Shown in pieces: positions 8,459 through 17,129 of a stretch of DNA of 64,000 nucleotides (the first letter of the stretch is position 1; each line of letters starts with the position of its first letter). The stretch is taken from NCBI GenBank assembly GCA_027487905.1, contig JAIYCR010000002.1, forward strand, positions 62,001 through 126,000, in the 5' to 3' direction. Both the position numbers and the translations under genes were made by a program. This stretch comes from Rubrivivax sp. (GTDB lineage: Bacteria > Pseudomonadota > Gammaproteobacteria > Burkholderiales > Burkholderiaceae_C). The notes under the pieces were generated by a model, which had not been told where the DNA came from, did no database searches, and worked only from the letters and a program-made list of their open reading frames with translations.

Positions 8459-9493
8459 ATGAGCAGCACGTCCAGCGACATCGTGGTTCACCCAGGCGGC
8501 ACCGCCCCGTGCGCACCCGCCTTCGCCCGCGGCGGAATTCCCATCGCCCGCATGCGGCACGTCTACCGCGTCGACGACGTCGACCGCAAGTTGCAGAAGC
8601 TGCCGCAGCGCGACCACGAGACCCTGCGCTCCACCTACGAGCGCATGCTCGAGAAAGGGCCGGAGCGATTCCAGGTCAAGCCCTCGGGGCTGCCCACGAT
8701 GGACAGGCTCTACGACGAACTGCCCAACTTCGCGCCGGTGCTCGACGACGTGCGCCGGCAACTCGCGCTGTGCGAGGACAGCCGCGATGCGCTGGAGATC
8801 ACGCCACTCCTGCTGCTGGGCCCGCCCGGCGTGGGCAAGACCCACTTCGCCCGCGAGCTCGCCGCGCTGCTGGGCACCGGCATGGGCTTCATCAGCATGA
8901 GCTCGATGACCGCCGGCTGGGTGCTGTCCGGGGCGAGCAGCCAGTGGAAGGGCGCGCGGCCGGGCAAGGTCTTCGAGACCCTGGTGGACGGGCAATATGC
9001 CAACCCGGTGATGGTGGTGGACGAAATCGACAAGGCCGGCGGCGAGCATGCCTACGACCCGCTGGGCGCGCTGTACAGCCTGCTCGAGCACGACACCGCC
9101 GGCAGCTTCACCGACGAGTTCGCCGAAGTCCCGATCGACGCCAGCCAGGTGATCTGGGTGGCCACGGCCAACGACGCCCGCGGCATTCCCGACCCCATCC
9201 TCAACCGGATGAACGTGCACGAGGTGCACGCCCCGTCACGCGAGGCCGCGCGGCTCATCGCACAGCGGCTTTACGCGTCCATCCGAACGGCCCACGACTG
9301 GGGCACGCGCTTCGAGGCAACGCCGTCGGACGACGTGCTCGATGCGCTGGCCGACCTGGCGCCCCGCGAGATGCGCAGGGCCTGGATGACCGCCTTCGGC
9401 AATGCGAAGCTCGACCACCGCGATCGCGTGCTCACACGCGATCTGCCCGACCCGGGCGCGGGTCGCCGCGCGCCGGTGGGCTTCCTTCAGTGA
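8459..9493 (+). CDS. Lon-like AAA+ ATPase without protease domain
   Basis: A 344-residue AAA+ ATPase. The core has Walker A GPPGVGKT (121-128), Walker B VMVVDEIDK (184-192), sensor 1 VATANDA (234-240) and an Asn-Arg pair at 249-250 in the arginine-finger position. The order of motifs and the stretch YDPLGALYSLLEHD resemble the ATPase module of Lon, but no Ser-Lys protease domain follows; the protein ends soon after the small helical lid. A strong GGAGG seven bases before the ATG decides the start over a longer upstream frame. It is divergent from modB and its stop is 3 bp from the convergent HiPIP stop. Cellular role unknown; possibly a chaperone or remodeller. Confidence 0.8.
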   Translation: MSSTSSDIVVHPGGTAPCAPAFARGGIPIARMRHVYRVDDVDRKLQKLPQRDHETLRSTYERMLEKGPERFQVKPSGLPTMDRLYDELPNFAPVLDDVRRQLALCEDSRDALEITPLLLLGPPGVGKTHFARELAALLGTGMGFISMSSMTAGWVLSGASSQWKGARPGKVFETLVDGQYANPVMVVDEIDKAGGEHAYDPLGALYSLLEHDTAGSFTDEFAEVPIDASQVIWVATANDARGIPDPILNRMNVHEVHAPSREAARLIAQRLYASIRTAHDWGTRFEATPSDDVLDALADLAPREMRRAWMTAFGNAKLDHRDRVLTRDLPDPGAGRRAPVGFLQ

Positions 9494-9496
9494 AGA

Positions 9497-9808
9497 TCAG
9501 GGCTTCTTGACCCAGGCGCTGCACCAGCCGGGGCCGGCCACCTGCTTGGCGCCGAACAGCGGGCAACCGCCCCAGGCGTCGGTGGCCTTGCCCTGGAAGA
9601 GCTGGCAGTTCGTGCACTTCTGGTCGTTGGTGTGCTTGGGGAACTTGGCCTTGTCCACCTTGGTCGTGTCGTGCTTGTAGCCAAGGTTGGCCGCCTGCGG
9701 GTCCTTCTCGTCCACGCGGGCGGGCTGGGCCATCGCGGCCCCGGCGGCGAGCATGCCGCTGCCGGCCACCACCTGCATCATGAAGACACGGCGCGTCTGC
9801 TGGGTCAT
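9497..9808 (-). CDS. High-potential iron-sulfur protein (HiPIP)
   Basis: Small periplasmic one-electron carrier with a 4Fe-4S cluster. The 103 residues comprise a twin-arginine type leader (RRVFMMQ near residue 6, then a hydrophobic stretch to about 28) and a mature domain with the four HiPIP cysteines C65, C68, C82 and C96 in the order C-x2-C...C-x13-C, including GGCPLFGAKQV and GWCSAWV. An AGGAGA Shine-Dalgarno lies six bases before the ATG. A monocistronic gene, convergent with the AAA+ ATPase. HiPIPs typically link cytochrome bc1 complexes to terminal oxidases or reductases. Confidence 0.93.
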   Translation of the reverse strand: MTQQTRRVFMMQVVAGSGMLAAGAAMAQPARVDEKDPQAANLGYKHDTTKVDKAKFPKHTNDQKCTNCQLFQGKATDAWGGCPLFGAKQVAGPGWCSAWVKKP

Positions 9809-9981
9809 GAACTTCTCCTGGTCGTTTGAGGTTGCATGCAGCCCCGGTCGGGGCCGATCGCGGGGCGGGACCATGCCACAGTTCAACGCCGGCACCGAGT
9901 TCCGGTGCACAAGGGCCGGCATCCGACTCAGGATTGCAGGGCGTGCAGGCTCGGGCGCGTCCGCTGCACTGCCCGCGCTCC

Positions 9982-9987
9982 TATAGT
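9982..9987 (+). promoter_or_regulatory. Candidate -10 element of a leaderless 5'-nucleotidase transcript
   Basis: TATAGT is followed by exactly seven bases and then the ATG of the nucleotidase gene, so transcription would begin at or beside the start codon. No Shine-Dalgarno sequence precedes the ATG. No good -35 hexamer was found. Confidence 0.45.
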
Positions 9988-9994
9988 CCCGGCC

Positions 9995-10900
9995 ATGCCC
10001 GTGACCCTTGCCGGCCAGCTCGTCGTGGCCATTTCCTCGCGCGCCCTCTTCGACTTCGAGGAAGAGAACCGCCTGTTCGAGGCCGGCGACGATCGCGCCT
10101 ACACCCAGCTGCAGCTCGCGCGGCTGGAGCAGCCGGCGCGCCCGGGCGTGGCCTTCTCGCTGGTGCACAAGCTGCTCGCCTTCAACCGCGAGGCCACGCC
10201 GGCGGTGGAGGTGGTCATCCTGTCGCGCAACGACCCGGTCTCGGGCATGCGGGTGTTCCGTTCGGCCCGGCACTACGGCCTGCCCATCCAGCGGGGCGTG
10301 TTCACCCGGGGCGAGCCGCCCTGGCGCTACCTGCGGCCGCTGGCAGCCAACCTCTTCCTGTCCACCAACGACGCCGACGTGCGCTCGGCGCTGCAGGCCC
10401 AGGTGCCGGCCGCCCGGGTGTTTCCGCATTCGGCCCGGGCTTCCGACGCCCACCCGGACGAGGTGCGCATCGCCTTCGACGGCGACGCGGTGATCTTCTC
10501 CGACGAAGCCGAGCGGGTCTTCCAGAGCGATGGCCTGGCCGCCTTCCAGGCCCACGAGGCCGACCGGGTGGGCACCCCCCTCGCGCCCGGGCCGTTCAAG
10601 CCGCTGCTGGAGGCGCTGCAGCGGCTGCAGCAGGAGCCCACCGGCCGCATGCGGCTGCGCACCGCGCTGGTCACCGCGCGCAGCGCGCCGGCCCATGAGC
10701 GGGCGCTGCGCACGCTGATGGACTGGAAGATCGAGCTGGACGAGGCGATGTTCCTGGGCGGGCTGGCCAAGGGCGCCTTCCTGCGCGAGTTCGAACCGGA
10801 CTTCTTCTTCGACGACCAGACCGGCCACATCGAGAACGCCGCGCCGCATGTGCCCGCCGGCCTGGTGGCCGCGGGCATTTCCAACTTGCTGCAGCCTTGA
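9995..10900 (+). CDS. Cytosolic-type 5'-nucleotidase (NT5C1 family)
   Basis: Predicted to dephosphorylate nucleoside 5'-monophosphates in the cytoplasm. The 301-residue protein matches the animal cN-I family (Pfam 5-nucleotidase) along its length: VAISSRALFDFEEE near the N-terminus with the presumed catalytic Asp, a PGVAFSLVHKLLAFN stretch, VVILSRNDPVSGMRV, RGEPPWRYL, ANLFLSTNDADV and IAFDGDAVIFSDEAE. The ATG was preferred over longer upstream frames because the family homology begins at once (MPVTLAGQL) and a -10 element stands seven bases before it. Followed 48 bp later by a small membrane protein gene. Confidence 0.85.
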   Translation: MPVTLAGQLVVAISSRALFDFEEENRLFEAGDDRAYTQLQLARLEQPARPGVAFSLVHKLLAFNREATPAVEVVILSRNDPVSGMRVFRSARHYGLPIQRGVFTRGEPPWRYLRPLAANLFLSTNDADVRSALQAQVPAARVFPHSARASDAHPDEVRIAFDGDAVIFSDEAERVFQSDGLAAFQAHEADRVGTPLAPGPFKPLLEALQRLQQEPTGRMRLRTALVTARSAPAHERALRTLMDWKIELDEAMFLGGLAKGAFLREFEPDFFFDDQTGHIENAAPHVPAGLVAAGISNLLQP

Positions 10901-10948
10901 GGCGCGGCGCCGCCCGGGCACCCGCACCCGCACCCGAACCGACACCCC

Positions 10949-11149
10949 ATGAAGCTTTCCCGCCTGTGGCAGCCCCGGCGCGCCGTGTTCTGGATGATGG
11001 TGGTGTTCAACCTGCTCAGCAGCGGCCTGACGCTGGCCATGCGCTCGCAGCCCTGGTCGGACGGCGCGATGCTGTTCCTGGGCGGCCTGGCGCTGGCGAA
11101 CTCGCTGTGCGGCCTCTGGCTTGCGGTGAGGCTGCTCAAGGGCGAGTGA
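10949..11149 (+). CDS. Small membrane protein of unknown function (66 aa)
   Basis: A basic N-terminus (KLSRLWQPRR) is followed by two hydrophobic segments, about 12-31 and 40-61, that could form a membrane hairpin; the end is charged (RLLKGE). I do not recognise a family. It follows the nucleotidase in the same direction and may share its transcript. Codon use is as GC-rich as its neighbours. A 14-bp palindrome sits just after its stop. Confidence 0.55.
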   Translation: MKLSRLWQPRRAVFWMMVVFNLLSSGLTLAMRSQPWSDGAMLFLGGLALANSLCGLWLAVRLLKGE

Positions 11150-11153
11150 GCAA

Positions 11154-11167
11154 GGGCGCCGGCGCCC
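11154..11167. terminator. GC palindrome between convergent genes, possible weak terminator
   Basis: GGGCGCCGGCGCCC is a perfect 14-bp palindrome in the 29 bp between the convergent small membrane protein and crp/fnr-type genes. There is no T-tract, so it would be at best a weak or Rho-assisted terminator. Confidence 0.25.
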
Positions 11168-11178
11168 CCCCGAAGGGC

Positions 11179-11979
11179 TCATCCCGGCGGCGCCATCGCC
11201 TGGCGCAGCCCGGCCAGGTCGAGCACCCGCACGCCGCCGTAGTCCACCGCGATCAACGAGCGGGCCTGCAGCGAACGCAGCGCCTCGTTCACCCGCTGGC
11301 GTGACAGCCCCACCAGGTAGCCCAGTTCCTGCTGGGTGATGCGCAGCACCGAGCGCACGCCGGGGTAGAGCGTGGGGTGGAACAGCGCGGCCAGGCTTCG
11401 CGCCACCCGTGCGTCGGCGTCGCTCAGGCGGTCGATCTCGCGGGCGGCGATGAACTGGCCCAGCCGCTCGTTGAGCTGGTTCATCACGAAGCGGTTGAAG
11501 GGAATGCTGCGGTCCACCAGCCAGTGGAAGGTGTCCACCGTGATGCCGGCGACGCGGCTGCGACGCAGCGCCTGGATGTTGTAGCGGTAGCTCTCCCGCT
11601 TGAGCACCGTGCCCTCGCCGAACCATCCCCCGGGCGGAATGCCGGTGAAGGTGATGGGCACCCCCATCGCGGAGTCGTTGCTCATCTTGAGCAGGCCGTC
11701 GATGACGCCGAACCAGTAGGTCGCCGGCCGCCCCACGCGGCAGAGGAATTCGCCGGGCAGCACCTCCACCACCCGCAGGTCGCCCGCCACGCGCTCGCGC
11801 TCGTCGCCGGCCAGCACCGACAGCCACGGGATGTCGGCCAGTTCCTCGGGCGAGGGCGAGCGGGCGCGCTGGCGCAAGGCCGGTGCCAGCGGCTTGCCCG
11901 CCCGCGCATCCACCGGCCCGGAAGGCGCGGCCCGGCCCGAGGCTGCAGGCGGAATTCGCGAGGGTCGTGGCACGGGCAT
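11179..11979 (-). CDS. Crp/Fnr-family transcriptional regulator
   Basis: The 266 residues contain a poorly conserved Pro/Ala/Arg-rich N-terminal extension (1-45), a cyclic-nucleotide-binding-like beta-barrel (about 50-170, with GWFGEGTVLKRESYRYNIQA) and a C-terminal winged helix (TQQELGYLVGLSRQRVNEALRSL). There are no cysteines placed like those of Fnr, so oxygen sensing through an iron-sulfur cluster is unlikely. The ATG was chosen with an AGGA about eight bases upstream. It is divergent from the acyl-CoA ligase and LIV transporter genes, which it probably controls together with itself through the inverted repeats in between. Confidence 0.85.
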   Translation of the reverse strand: MPVPRPSRIPPAASGRAAPSGPVDARAGKPLAPALRQRARSPSPEELADIPWLSVLAGDERERVAGDLRVVEVLPGEFLCRVGRPATYWFGVIDGLLKMSNDSAMGVPITFTGIPPGGWFGEGTVLKRESYRYNIQALRRSRVAGITVDTFHWLVDRSIPFNRFVMNQLNERLGQFIAAREIDRLSDADARVARSLAALFHPTLYPGVRSVLRITQQELGYLVGLSRQRVNEALRSLQARSLIAVDYGGVRVLDLAGLRQAMAPPG

Positions 11980-12010
11980 AGGGAAAGTCCTGTCCGGTGT
12001 GACCCGCGGA

Positions 12011-12054
12011 TTGTCGTCACGCAGACAACTTGACGTCAAAGCCCTTCCTACATT
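12011..12054 (+). promoter_or_regulatory. Divergent promoter with two inverted repeats, candidate Crp/Fnr operator
   Basis: TTGTC-N8-GACAA (12011-12028) and the palindrome TTGACGTCAA (12030-12039) are followed by TACATT (12049-12054), a plausible -10 element for the ligase operon. If transcription starts near 12061 the first repeat is centred about 41.5 bases upstream, the classical place for a Crp/Fnr activator. The start point itself is assumed, not shown. Confidence 0.45.
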
Positions 12055-12121
12055 GCGGACACGCGCCGGGTCCGTCTTCGGTGCGCCATTCGATGCGGAC
12101 GACCGCACGCCAGGAGAACCC

Positions 12122-14068
12122 GTGCAGGACACTTTCCCCCGTCTGTTGCTCGACCACGCCCAGCGGCGCCCCACGGCGCCCGCCTTGAGGGAGAAATCCC
12201 TGGGCATCTGGAACACCTTCGACTGGTCCACGCTCGCCGAGCTGGTGCGCGATCTCGCCGAAGGCCTGCACGCCGCGGGGCTGCAGCGCGGGGGCCACCT
12301 GGTGGTGGTGGGCGAGAACCGCCCGCGGCTGTATGCCGCGATGCTCGCGGCGCAGTCGCTGGGTGCGGTGGCCGTGCCGCTGTACCAGGACGCCGCGGCC
12401 ACCGAGTTCACCTTCCCCATGGCCAATGCCGAGGTCCGGCACGCCATCGTGGAAGACCAGGAGCAGGTGGACAAGATGCTCGAGGTGCGCGAGAAGCACC
12501 CCACGCTCGAGCACATCTGGTACGACGACCCCCGCGGCCTGCGCCACTACCGCGAATCGGGCGTGTCGCCGCTCGATGCGCTGCTGGAGTCCGGCCGTGC
12601 GGCCCGCGCCGCCGGCTCGCGCGTGTTCGAGCGCGAGGTGGCCGCCGGCCGGGGCGACGACGTGGCCGCGATGTTCTTCACCTCGGGCACCACCGGCACG
12701 CCCAAGGGCGTGGTCCACACCCACGCATCGCTGCTCGATCGCGCACGGGCCGGCGCCCGCTTCGACAAGCTCACCGAGGCCGAGGACGTGCTGGCCTACC
12801 TGCCGGCGGCGTGGATCGGCCAGAACGTGTTCAGCTACGGCCAGTGGCTCGCCTGCGGCTATGTCGTGAACTGCCCGGAGTCGTCCGAGACGGTCACCAT
12901 CGACATGAAGGAGATCGGGCCCACCTATTACTTCGCGCCGCCGCGCGTGTTCGAGGCCCTGCTCACCAGCGTGACCATCCGCATGGAGGACGCCGGCCCG
13001 CTCAAGCGCTGGCTCTACGGCCGGGCAATGGCCCTGGCCAGCCGCGTAGGGCCCGCGCGCATGGACGGCCAGAAGGTCGGTGGCCTGGACGGGCTGCTCT
13101 ATGCGCTGTGCGACTTCGCCGTCTACGGCCCGCTGCGCAACACCCTGGGCCTGAGCCGGGTGCGGGTGGCCTACACGGCCGGCGAGGCCATCGGGCCGGA
13201 CCTCTTCACCTTCTATCGCTCCATCGGGGTGAACCTCAAGCAGCTGTACGGCTCCACCGAGACGGCCGTGTTCGTCTGCCTGCAGCCCGACCACGAAGCC
13301 CGCGCCGACACCGTGGGCGTGCCCATCGACGGCGTGGAGCTGCAGGTGGCGGCCAACGGCGAGATCCTGGTGCGCTCGCCCGGCCTGCTCAAGGGCTACT
13401 ACAAGAACCCGCAGGCCACCGCCGAGGTGCTCACCGAGGACGGCTGGTACCGCACCGGCGATGCAGGCTTCCTCGACGCCCACGGCCACCTGAAGATCAT
13501 CGACCGCGCCAAGGACGTGGGCAAGCTCGCCGGCGGCGCGTTCGACGGCGCGCTCTTCGCCCCCAAGTACGTGGAGAACAAGCTCAAGTTCTTCCCCTTC
13601 ATCAAGGAAGCCGTGGCCTTCGGCGACGGGCGCGACCGGGTGTGCGCCTTCCTGAACATCGACATGCCCGCGGTGGGCAACTGGGCCGAGCGGCGCAACC
13701 TGCCCTACGGCGGCTACACCGATCTGGCCAGCAAGCCCGAGGTGATCGAACTGCTCAAGGACTGCGTGCAGCAGGTCAACGCCGACCTGGCCACCGATGA
13801 GCGCCTGGCGGGCAGCCAGGTCAGCCGCTTCCTCGTGCTGCACAAGGAACTGGACGCCGACGACGGCGAGCTCACCCGCACCCGCAAGGTGCGCCGCGGC
13901 TTCATCGCGCAGAAGTACGGCGTGCTGGTCGACGCGCTCTACGCCGGCCGCACCGAGCAGCACATCGAGACGGCTGTCACCTTCGAGGACGGCCGCACCG
14001 GCAGCGTCTCGGCCACCCTGAAGCTCGTGGATGTGCCGGTGCTGCCGGCCGTGAGGAGGGCCGCATGA
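12122..14068 (+). CDS. AMP-dependent acyl-CoA ligase (long-chain type)
   Basis: ANL-superfamily ligase that adenylates a carboxylic acid and transfers it to CoA. The 648 residues carry the P-loop TSGTTGTPKG (187-196), a second adenylate-binding block ending LYGSTETAVFV, the hinge motif GWYRTGDAGFLD and KIIDRAKDVGKL. A GTG with AGGAGA just upstream is the best start; the frame is open further upstream but without homology. Its stop overlaps livG as ATGA. Ligases of this form coupled to a LIV-type transporter usually activate the imported aromatic, dicarboxylic or fatty acid; the substrate here is not shown by sequence. Confidence 0.88.
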   Translation: MQDTFPRLLLDHAQRRPTAPALREKSLGIWNTFDWSTLAELVRDLAEGLHAAGLQRGGHLVVVGENRPRLYAAMLAAQSLGAVAVPLYQDAAATEFTFPMANAEVRHAIVEDQEQVDKMLEVREKHPTLEHIWYDDPRGLRHYRESGVSPLDALLESGRAARAAGSRVFEREVAAGRGDDVAAMFFTSGTTGTPKGVVHTHASLLDRARAGARFDKLTEAEDVLAYLPAAWIGQNVFSYGQWLACGYVVNCPESSETVTIDMKEIGPTYYFAPPRVFEALLTSVTIRMEDAGPLKRWLYGRAMALASRVGPARMDGQKVGGLDGLLYALCDFAVYGPLRNTLGLSRVRVAYTAGEAIGPDLFTFYRSIGVNLKQLYGSTETAVFVCLQPDHEARADTVGVPIDGVELQVAANGEILVRSPGLLKGYYKNPQATAEVLTEDGWYRTGDAGFLDAHGHLKIIDRAKDVGKLAGGAFDGALFAPKYVENKLKFFPFIKEAVAFGDGRDRVCAFLNIDMPAVGNWAERRNLPYGGYTDLASKPEVIELLKDCVQQVNADLATDERLAGSQVSRFLVLHKELDADDGELTRTRKVRRGFIAQKYGVLVDALYAGRTEQHIETAVTFEDGRTGSVSATLKLVDVPVLPAVRRAA

Positions 14069-14919
14069 ACGCCGCCGTGGAAGCCGTGGGAGCCCTGCAG
14101 GCCGCAGCCGAGGGCGACAACTCAGGACGCCGGGCCATCGGCGAGGTGGTGCTCGAGGTGAAGAACATCTCGCTGCGCTTCGGGGGCGTCAAGGCGCTGA
14201 CCGACATCAGCTTCGACGTGCGCGAGCACGAGGTGCGCGCCATCATCGGCCCGAACGGGGCGGGCAAGAGCTCGATGCTGAACTGCATCAACGGGGTCTA
14301 CACCCCGCAGGAGGGCTCGATCACCTTCCGCGGCCAGACCTTCGGCCACATGAACCGCCGCCAGGTGGCCGAAATGGGCGTGGCCCGCACCTTCCAGAAC
14401 CTGGCCCTCTTCAAGGGCATGAGCGTGCTGGACAACATCATGACTGGCCGCAACCTGCGCATGAAGACCAACCTCTTCCAGCAGGCGCTGCGCAACCCCT
14501 GGGGCTGGGGCGCGGCCGAGCGCGAGGAGGTGCAGCACCGCGAGTTCGTCGAACGCATCATCGACTTCCTGGAGATCCAGCCCTACCGCAAGACGCCCGT
14601 GGGCCGCCTGCCCTATGGCCTGCAGAAGCGAGTGGACCTCGGCCGCGCGCTGGCGCTCGAGCCCCAGGTGCTGCTGCTGGACGAGCCCATGGCCGGCATG
14701 AACGTGGAGGAGAAGCAGGACATGAGCCGCTTCATCCTGGACGTCAACGCCGAGTACGGCACCACCATCGTGCTGATCGAGCATGACATGGGCGTGGTGA
14801 TGGACATCTCCGACCGCGTCGTGGTGCTCGACTACGGCAAGAAGATCGGCGACGGCACGCCCGACGAGGTGCGACGCAACCCCGAGGTGATCTCCGCCTA
14901 CCTCGGCACCAGCCACTGA
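14065..14919 (+). CDS. livG: LIV-type ABC transporter ATP-binding protein (LivG)
   Basis: First ATPase of a branched-chain amino-acid type (HAAT) importer. It has Walker A GPNGAGKS (62-69), a Q-loop region ARTFQNLALF, a degenerate signature LPYGLQKR, Walker B LLLDEPMAGMN and the switch His in LIEHDMGVVM. The 284 residues include about 27 extra at the N-terminus before the domain (EVVLEVKNISLRFGGVKAL). It overlaps the ligase by four bases, and livH follows after 23 bp. In this context the ligand is more likely an organic acid than an amino acid. Confidence 0.92.
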   Translation: MNAAVEAVGALQAAAEGDNSGRRAIGEVVLEVKNISLRFGGVKALTDISFDVREHEVRAIIGPNGAGKSSMLNCINGVYTPQEGSITFRGQTFGHMNRRQVAEMGVARTFQNLALFKGMSVLDNIMTGRNLRMKTNLFQQALRNPWGWGAAEREEVQHREFVERIIDFLEIQPYRKTPVGRLPYGLQKRVDLGRALALEPQVLLLDEPMAGMNVEEKQDMSRFILDVNAEYGTTIVLIEHDMGVVMDISDRVVVLDYGKKIGDGTPDEVRRNPEVISAYLGTSH

Positions 14920-14942
14920 CCCCCGCTCAAGGACGACACATC

Positions 14943-15872
14943 ATGGGATTCTTCCTCGAGACGGTGATCGGCGGCCTGATGGCCGGCATGCTGTATTCGC
15001 TCATCGCGCTGGGCTTCGTGCTCATCTTCAAGGCCAGCGGCGTCTTCAACTTCGCGCAGGGCGCGATGGTGCTGTTCGCCGCGCTGGCGATGGCCCGCTT
15101 CGCCGAATGGGTGCCCAAGTGGTTCGGCTTCGACAACAAGCTGCTGGCCAACGCCATCGCCATCGTGCTGGCCATGGCGCTGATGGTGGCCGTGGCCTGG
15201 GCGATCGAGCGCCTGGTGCTCGGCAAGCTCGTCAACCAGGAAGGCATCACGCTGCTGATGGCCACGCTCGGGATCACCTACTTCCTGGACGGCTTCGGGC
15301 AGACGCTCTTCGGCAGCGAGATCTACAAGATCGACGTGGGGCTGCCCAAGGACCCGATGTTCCTGTTCGAGTCGGTGTTCCAGGGCGGCGTGCTGGTGAG
15401 CAAGGAAGACCTCTATGCCGCGGGCATCGCCGCGGCGCTGGTGATCGCGCTCAGCCTTTTCTTCCAGTACACGGGCACCGGCCGCGCGCTGCGCGCGGTG
15501 GCCGATGACCACCAGGCCGCGCAGTCCATCGGCATCCCGCTGAACCGCATCTGGATCATCGTGTGGAGCGTCGCAGGCTTCGTCGCGCTGGTGGCCGGCA
15601 TCATCTGGGGCAGCAAGGTGGGGGTGCAGTTCTCGCTGTCCCTGGTGGCCCTGAAGGCGCTGCCGGTGGTCATCCTGGGCGGGCTCACCTCGGTGCCCGG
15701 CGCCATCATCGGCGGGCTGATCATCGGCGTGGGCGAGAAGGTGTCGGAGGTCTACCTCGGCCCCACGCTGGGCGGCGGCATCGAGATCTGGTTCGGCTAC
15801 GTGCTCGTGCTCTTCGTGCTGCTGGTGCGGCCCCAGGGGCTGTTCGGCGAGAAGATCATCGACCGCGTCTAG
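14943..15872 (+). CDS. livH: LIV-type ABC transporter permease (LivH)
   Basis: Inner-membrane permease of the same importer, 309 residues with about eight hydrophobic helices. Family stretches are FNFAQGAMVLFAALA near residue 36, a BPD2-type core, and GGLTSVPGAIIGGLIIGVGE near 240. The end is RPQGLFGEKIIDRV. It starts with MGFFLETVIGGLMAGMLYSL, typical of LivH. An 81-bp spacer with a run of six T follows before livM. Confidence 0.93.
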   Translation: MGFFLETVIGGLMAGMLYSLIALGFVLIFKASGVFNFAQGAMVLFAALAMARFAEWVPKWFGFDNKLLANAIAIVLAMALMVAVAWAIERLVLGKLVNQEGITLLMATLGITYFLDGFGQTLFGSEIYKIDVGLPKDPMFLFESVFQGGVLVSKEDLYAAGIAAALVIALSLFFQYTGTGRALRAVADDHQAAQSIGIPLNRIWIIVWSVAGFVALVAGIIWGSKVGVQFSLSLVALKALPVVILGGLTSVPGAIIGGLIIGVGEKVSEVYLGPTLGGGIEIWFGYVLVLFVLLVRPQGLFGEKIIDRV

Positions 15873-15953
15873 ACGCGGGCGATGATTTTTTCGATGCAGG
15901 CTCATTTCGCGCAGCGAGCGGCCGGAATCAAAAGATCACCCTGAAGGCAAACC

Positions 15954-17030
15954 ATGCTCTACCGCGAGAACGGTCAGTTCAAGACCACCTACTCCGCCGA
16001 CCTGCGGGTGTTCCCCATCCGCCAGGACCGCATCGGCATCGCGCTGCTGCTGCTGCTGGCCGTGGTGGGCGTGCCGCTGATGGCCGACGAGTACATGTTC
16101 AGGGCCATCCTGATCCCCTTCCTCATCCTGTCGCTGGCGGCCATCGGACTGAACATCCTGGTCGGCTACTGCGGACAGATCTCGCTGGGCACCGGCGCCT
16201 TCATGGCCGTGGGCGCCTATGCGGCCTACAACTTCCTGGTGCGCATCGACGGCATGCCCATGCTGTTCGCGGTGCTGCTGGGCGGGCTGGTGGCCACCGT
16301 GGTGGGCGTGATCTTCGGCATACCGAGCCTGCGCATCAAGGGCCTGTACCTGGCGGTGGCCACGCTGGCCGCGCAGTTCTTCCTCGACTGGGCCTTCCTG
16401 CGCATCAGCTGGTTCACCAACAACTCGCCGTCGGGCTCGGTGTCGGTGGCCGGGCTGAGCTTCTTCGGCATCCCGGTGGACACGCCGGTGGAGAAGTACC
16501 TCTTCTGCCTGGGGGTGGTGGTGGTGTTCGCCATCATCGCCAAGAACCTGGTGCGCAGCCACATCGGGCGCGAGTGGATGGCCATCCGCGACATGGACGT
16601 GGCCGCCTCGGTCATCGGCATCCGCCCGGTCTACGCCAAGCTCACGGCCTTCGCGGTGAGCTCCTTCATGGTGGGCGTGGCCGGTGCACTGTGGGGCTTC
16701 CTGCACCTGGGCTCGTGGGAGCCTTCGGCCTTCTCGATCGACCGCTCCTTCCAGCTGCTGTTCATGATCATCATCGGCGGGCTGGGCTCCATCATGGGCA
16801 GCTTCTTCGGTGCGGCCTTCATCGTGGTGCTGCCCATCGTGCTGAACCGGGCGCTGCCCGCGATGGGCGACCTGGTGGGCGTGACCATCAACACCGCGCT
16901 GGTGGCGCATGCCGAGTTCATGATCTTCGGCGCCCTCATCGTCTTCTTCCTGATCGTCGAACCGCACGGGCTGGCCCGGCTGTGGTCGATCGGCAAGGAA
17001 AAGCTTCGCCTGTGGCCCTTCCCGCACTGA
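15954..17030 (+). CDS. livM: LIV-type ABC transporter permease (LivM)
   Basis: Second permease of the importer, 358 residues. Characteristic stretches are LNILVGYCGQISLGTGAFMAVGAY, GIPSLRIKGLYLAVATLAAQF and GREWMAIRDMDVAASVIGI, with about nine hydrophobic helices. The last cytoplasmic residues are RLWSIGKEKLRLWPFPH. It lies between livH and the binding-protein gene in one run of same-strand genes. Confidence 0.93.
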   Translation: MLYRENGQFKTTYSADLRVFPIRQDRIGIALLLLLAVVGVPLMADEYMFRAILIPFLILSLAAIGLNILVGYCGQISLGTGAFMAVGAYAAYNFLVRIDGMPMLFAVLLGGLVATVVGVIFGIPSLRIKGLYLAVATLAAQFFLDWAFLRISWFTNNSPSGSVSVAGLSFFGIPVDTPVEKYLFCLGVVVVFAIIAKNLVRSHIGREWMAIRDMDVAASVIGIRPVYAKLTAFAVSSFMVGVAGALWGFLHLGSWEPSAFSIDRSFQLLFMIIIGGLGSIMGSFFGAAFIVVLPIVLNRALPAMGDLVGVTINTALVAHAEFMIFGALIVFFLIVEPHGLARLWSIGKEKLRLWPFPH

Positions 17031-17129
17031 GCGGCTCCGATGGCGCCCACCCAAACGTTCACGGCCGACGGGCCTCGCTGCAACAGCGCTGACGAGCGCA
17101 TTCCCCCATCCAGGACGGAGACAACAACC

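Noticed and set aside
12017-13963. 648-codon minus-strand frame over the acyl-CoA ligase
   Set aside because: Low-complexity shadow of the ligase without any domain or start signal.
15888-15896. T-run after livH as a terminator
   Set aside because: No stem precedes the run of T, and livM continues the operon.
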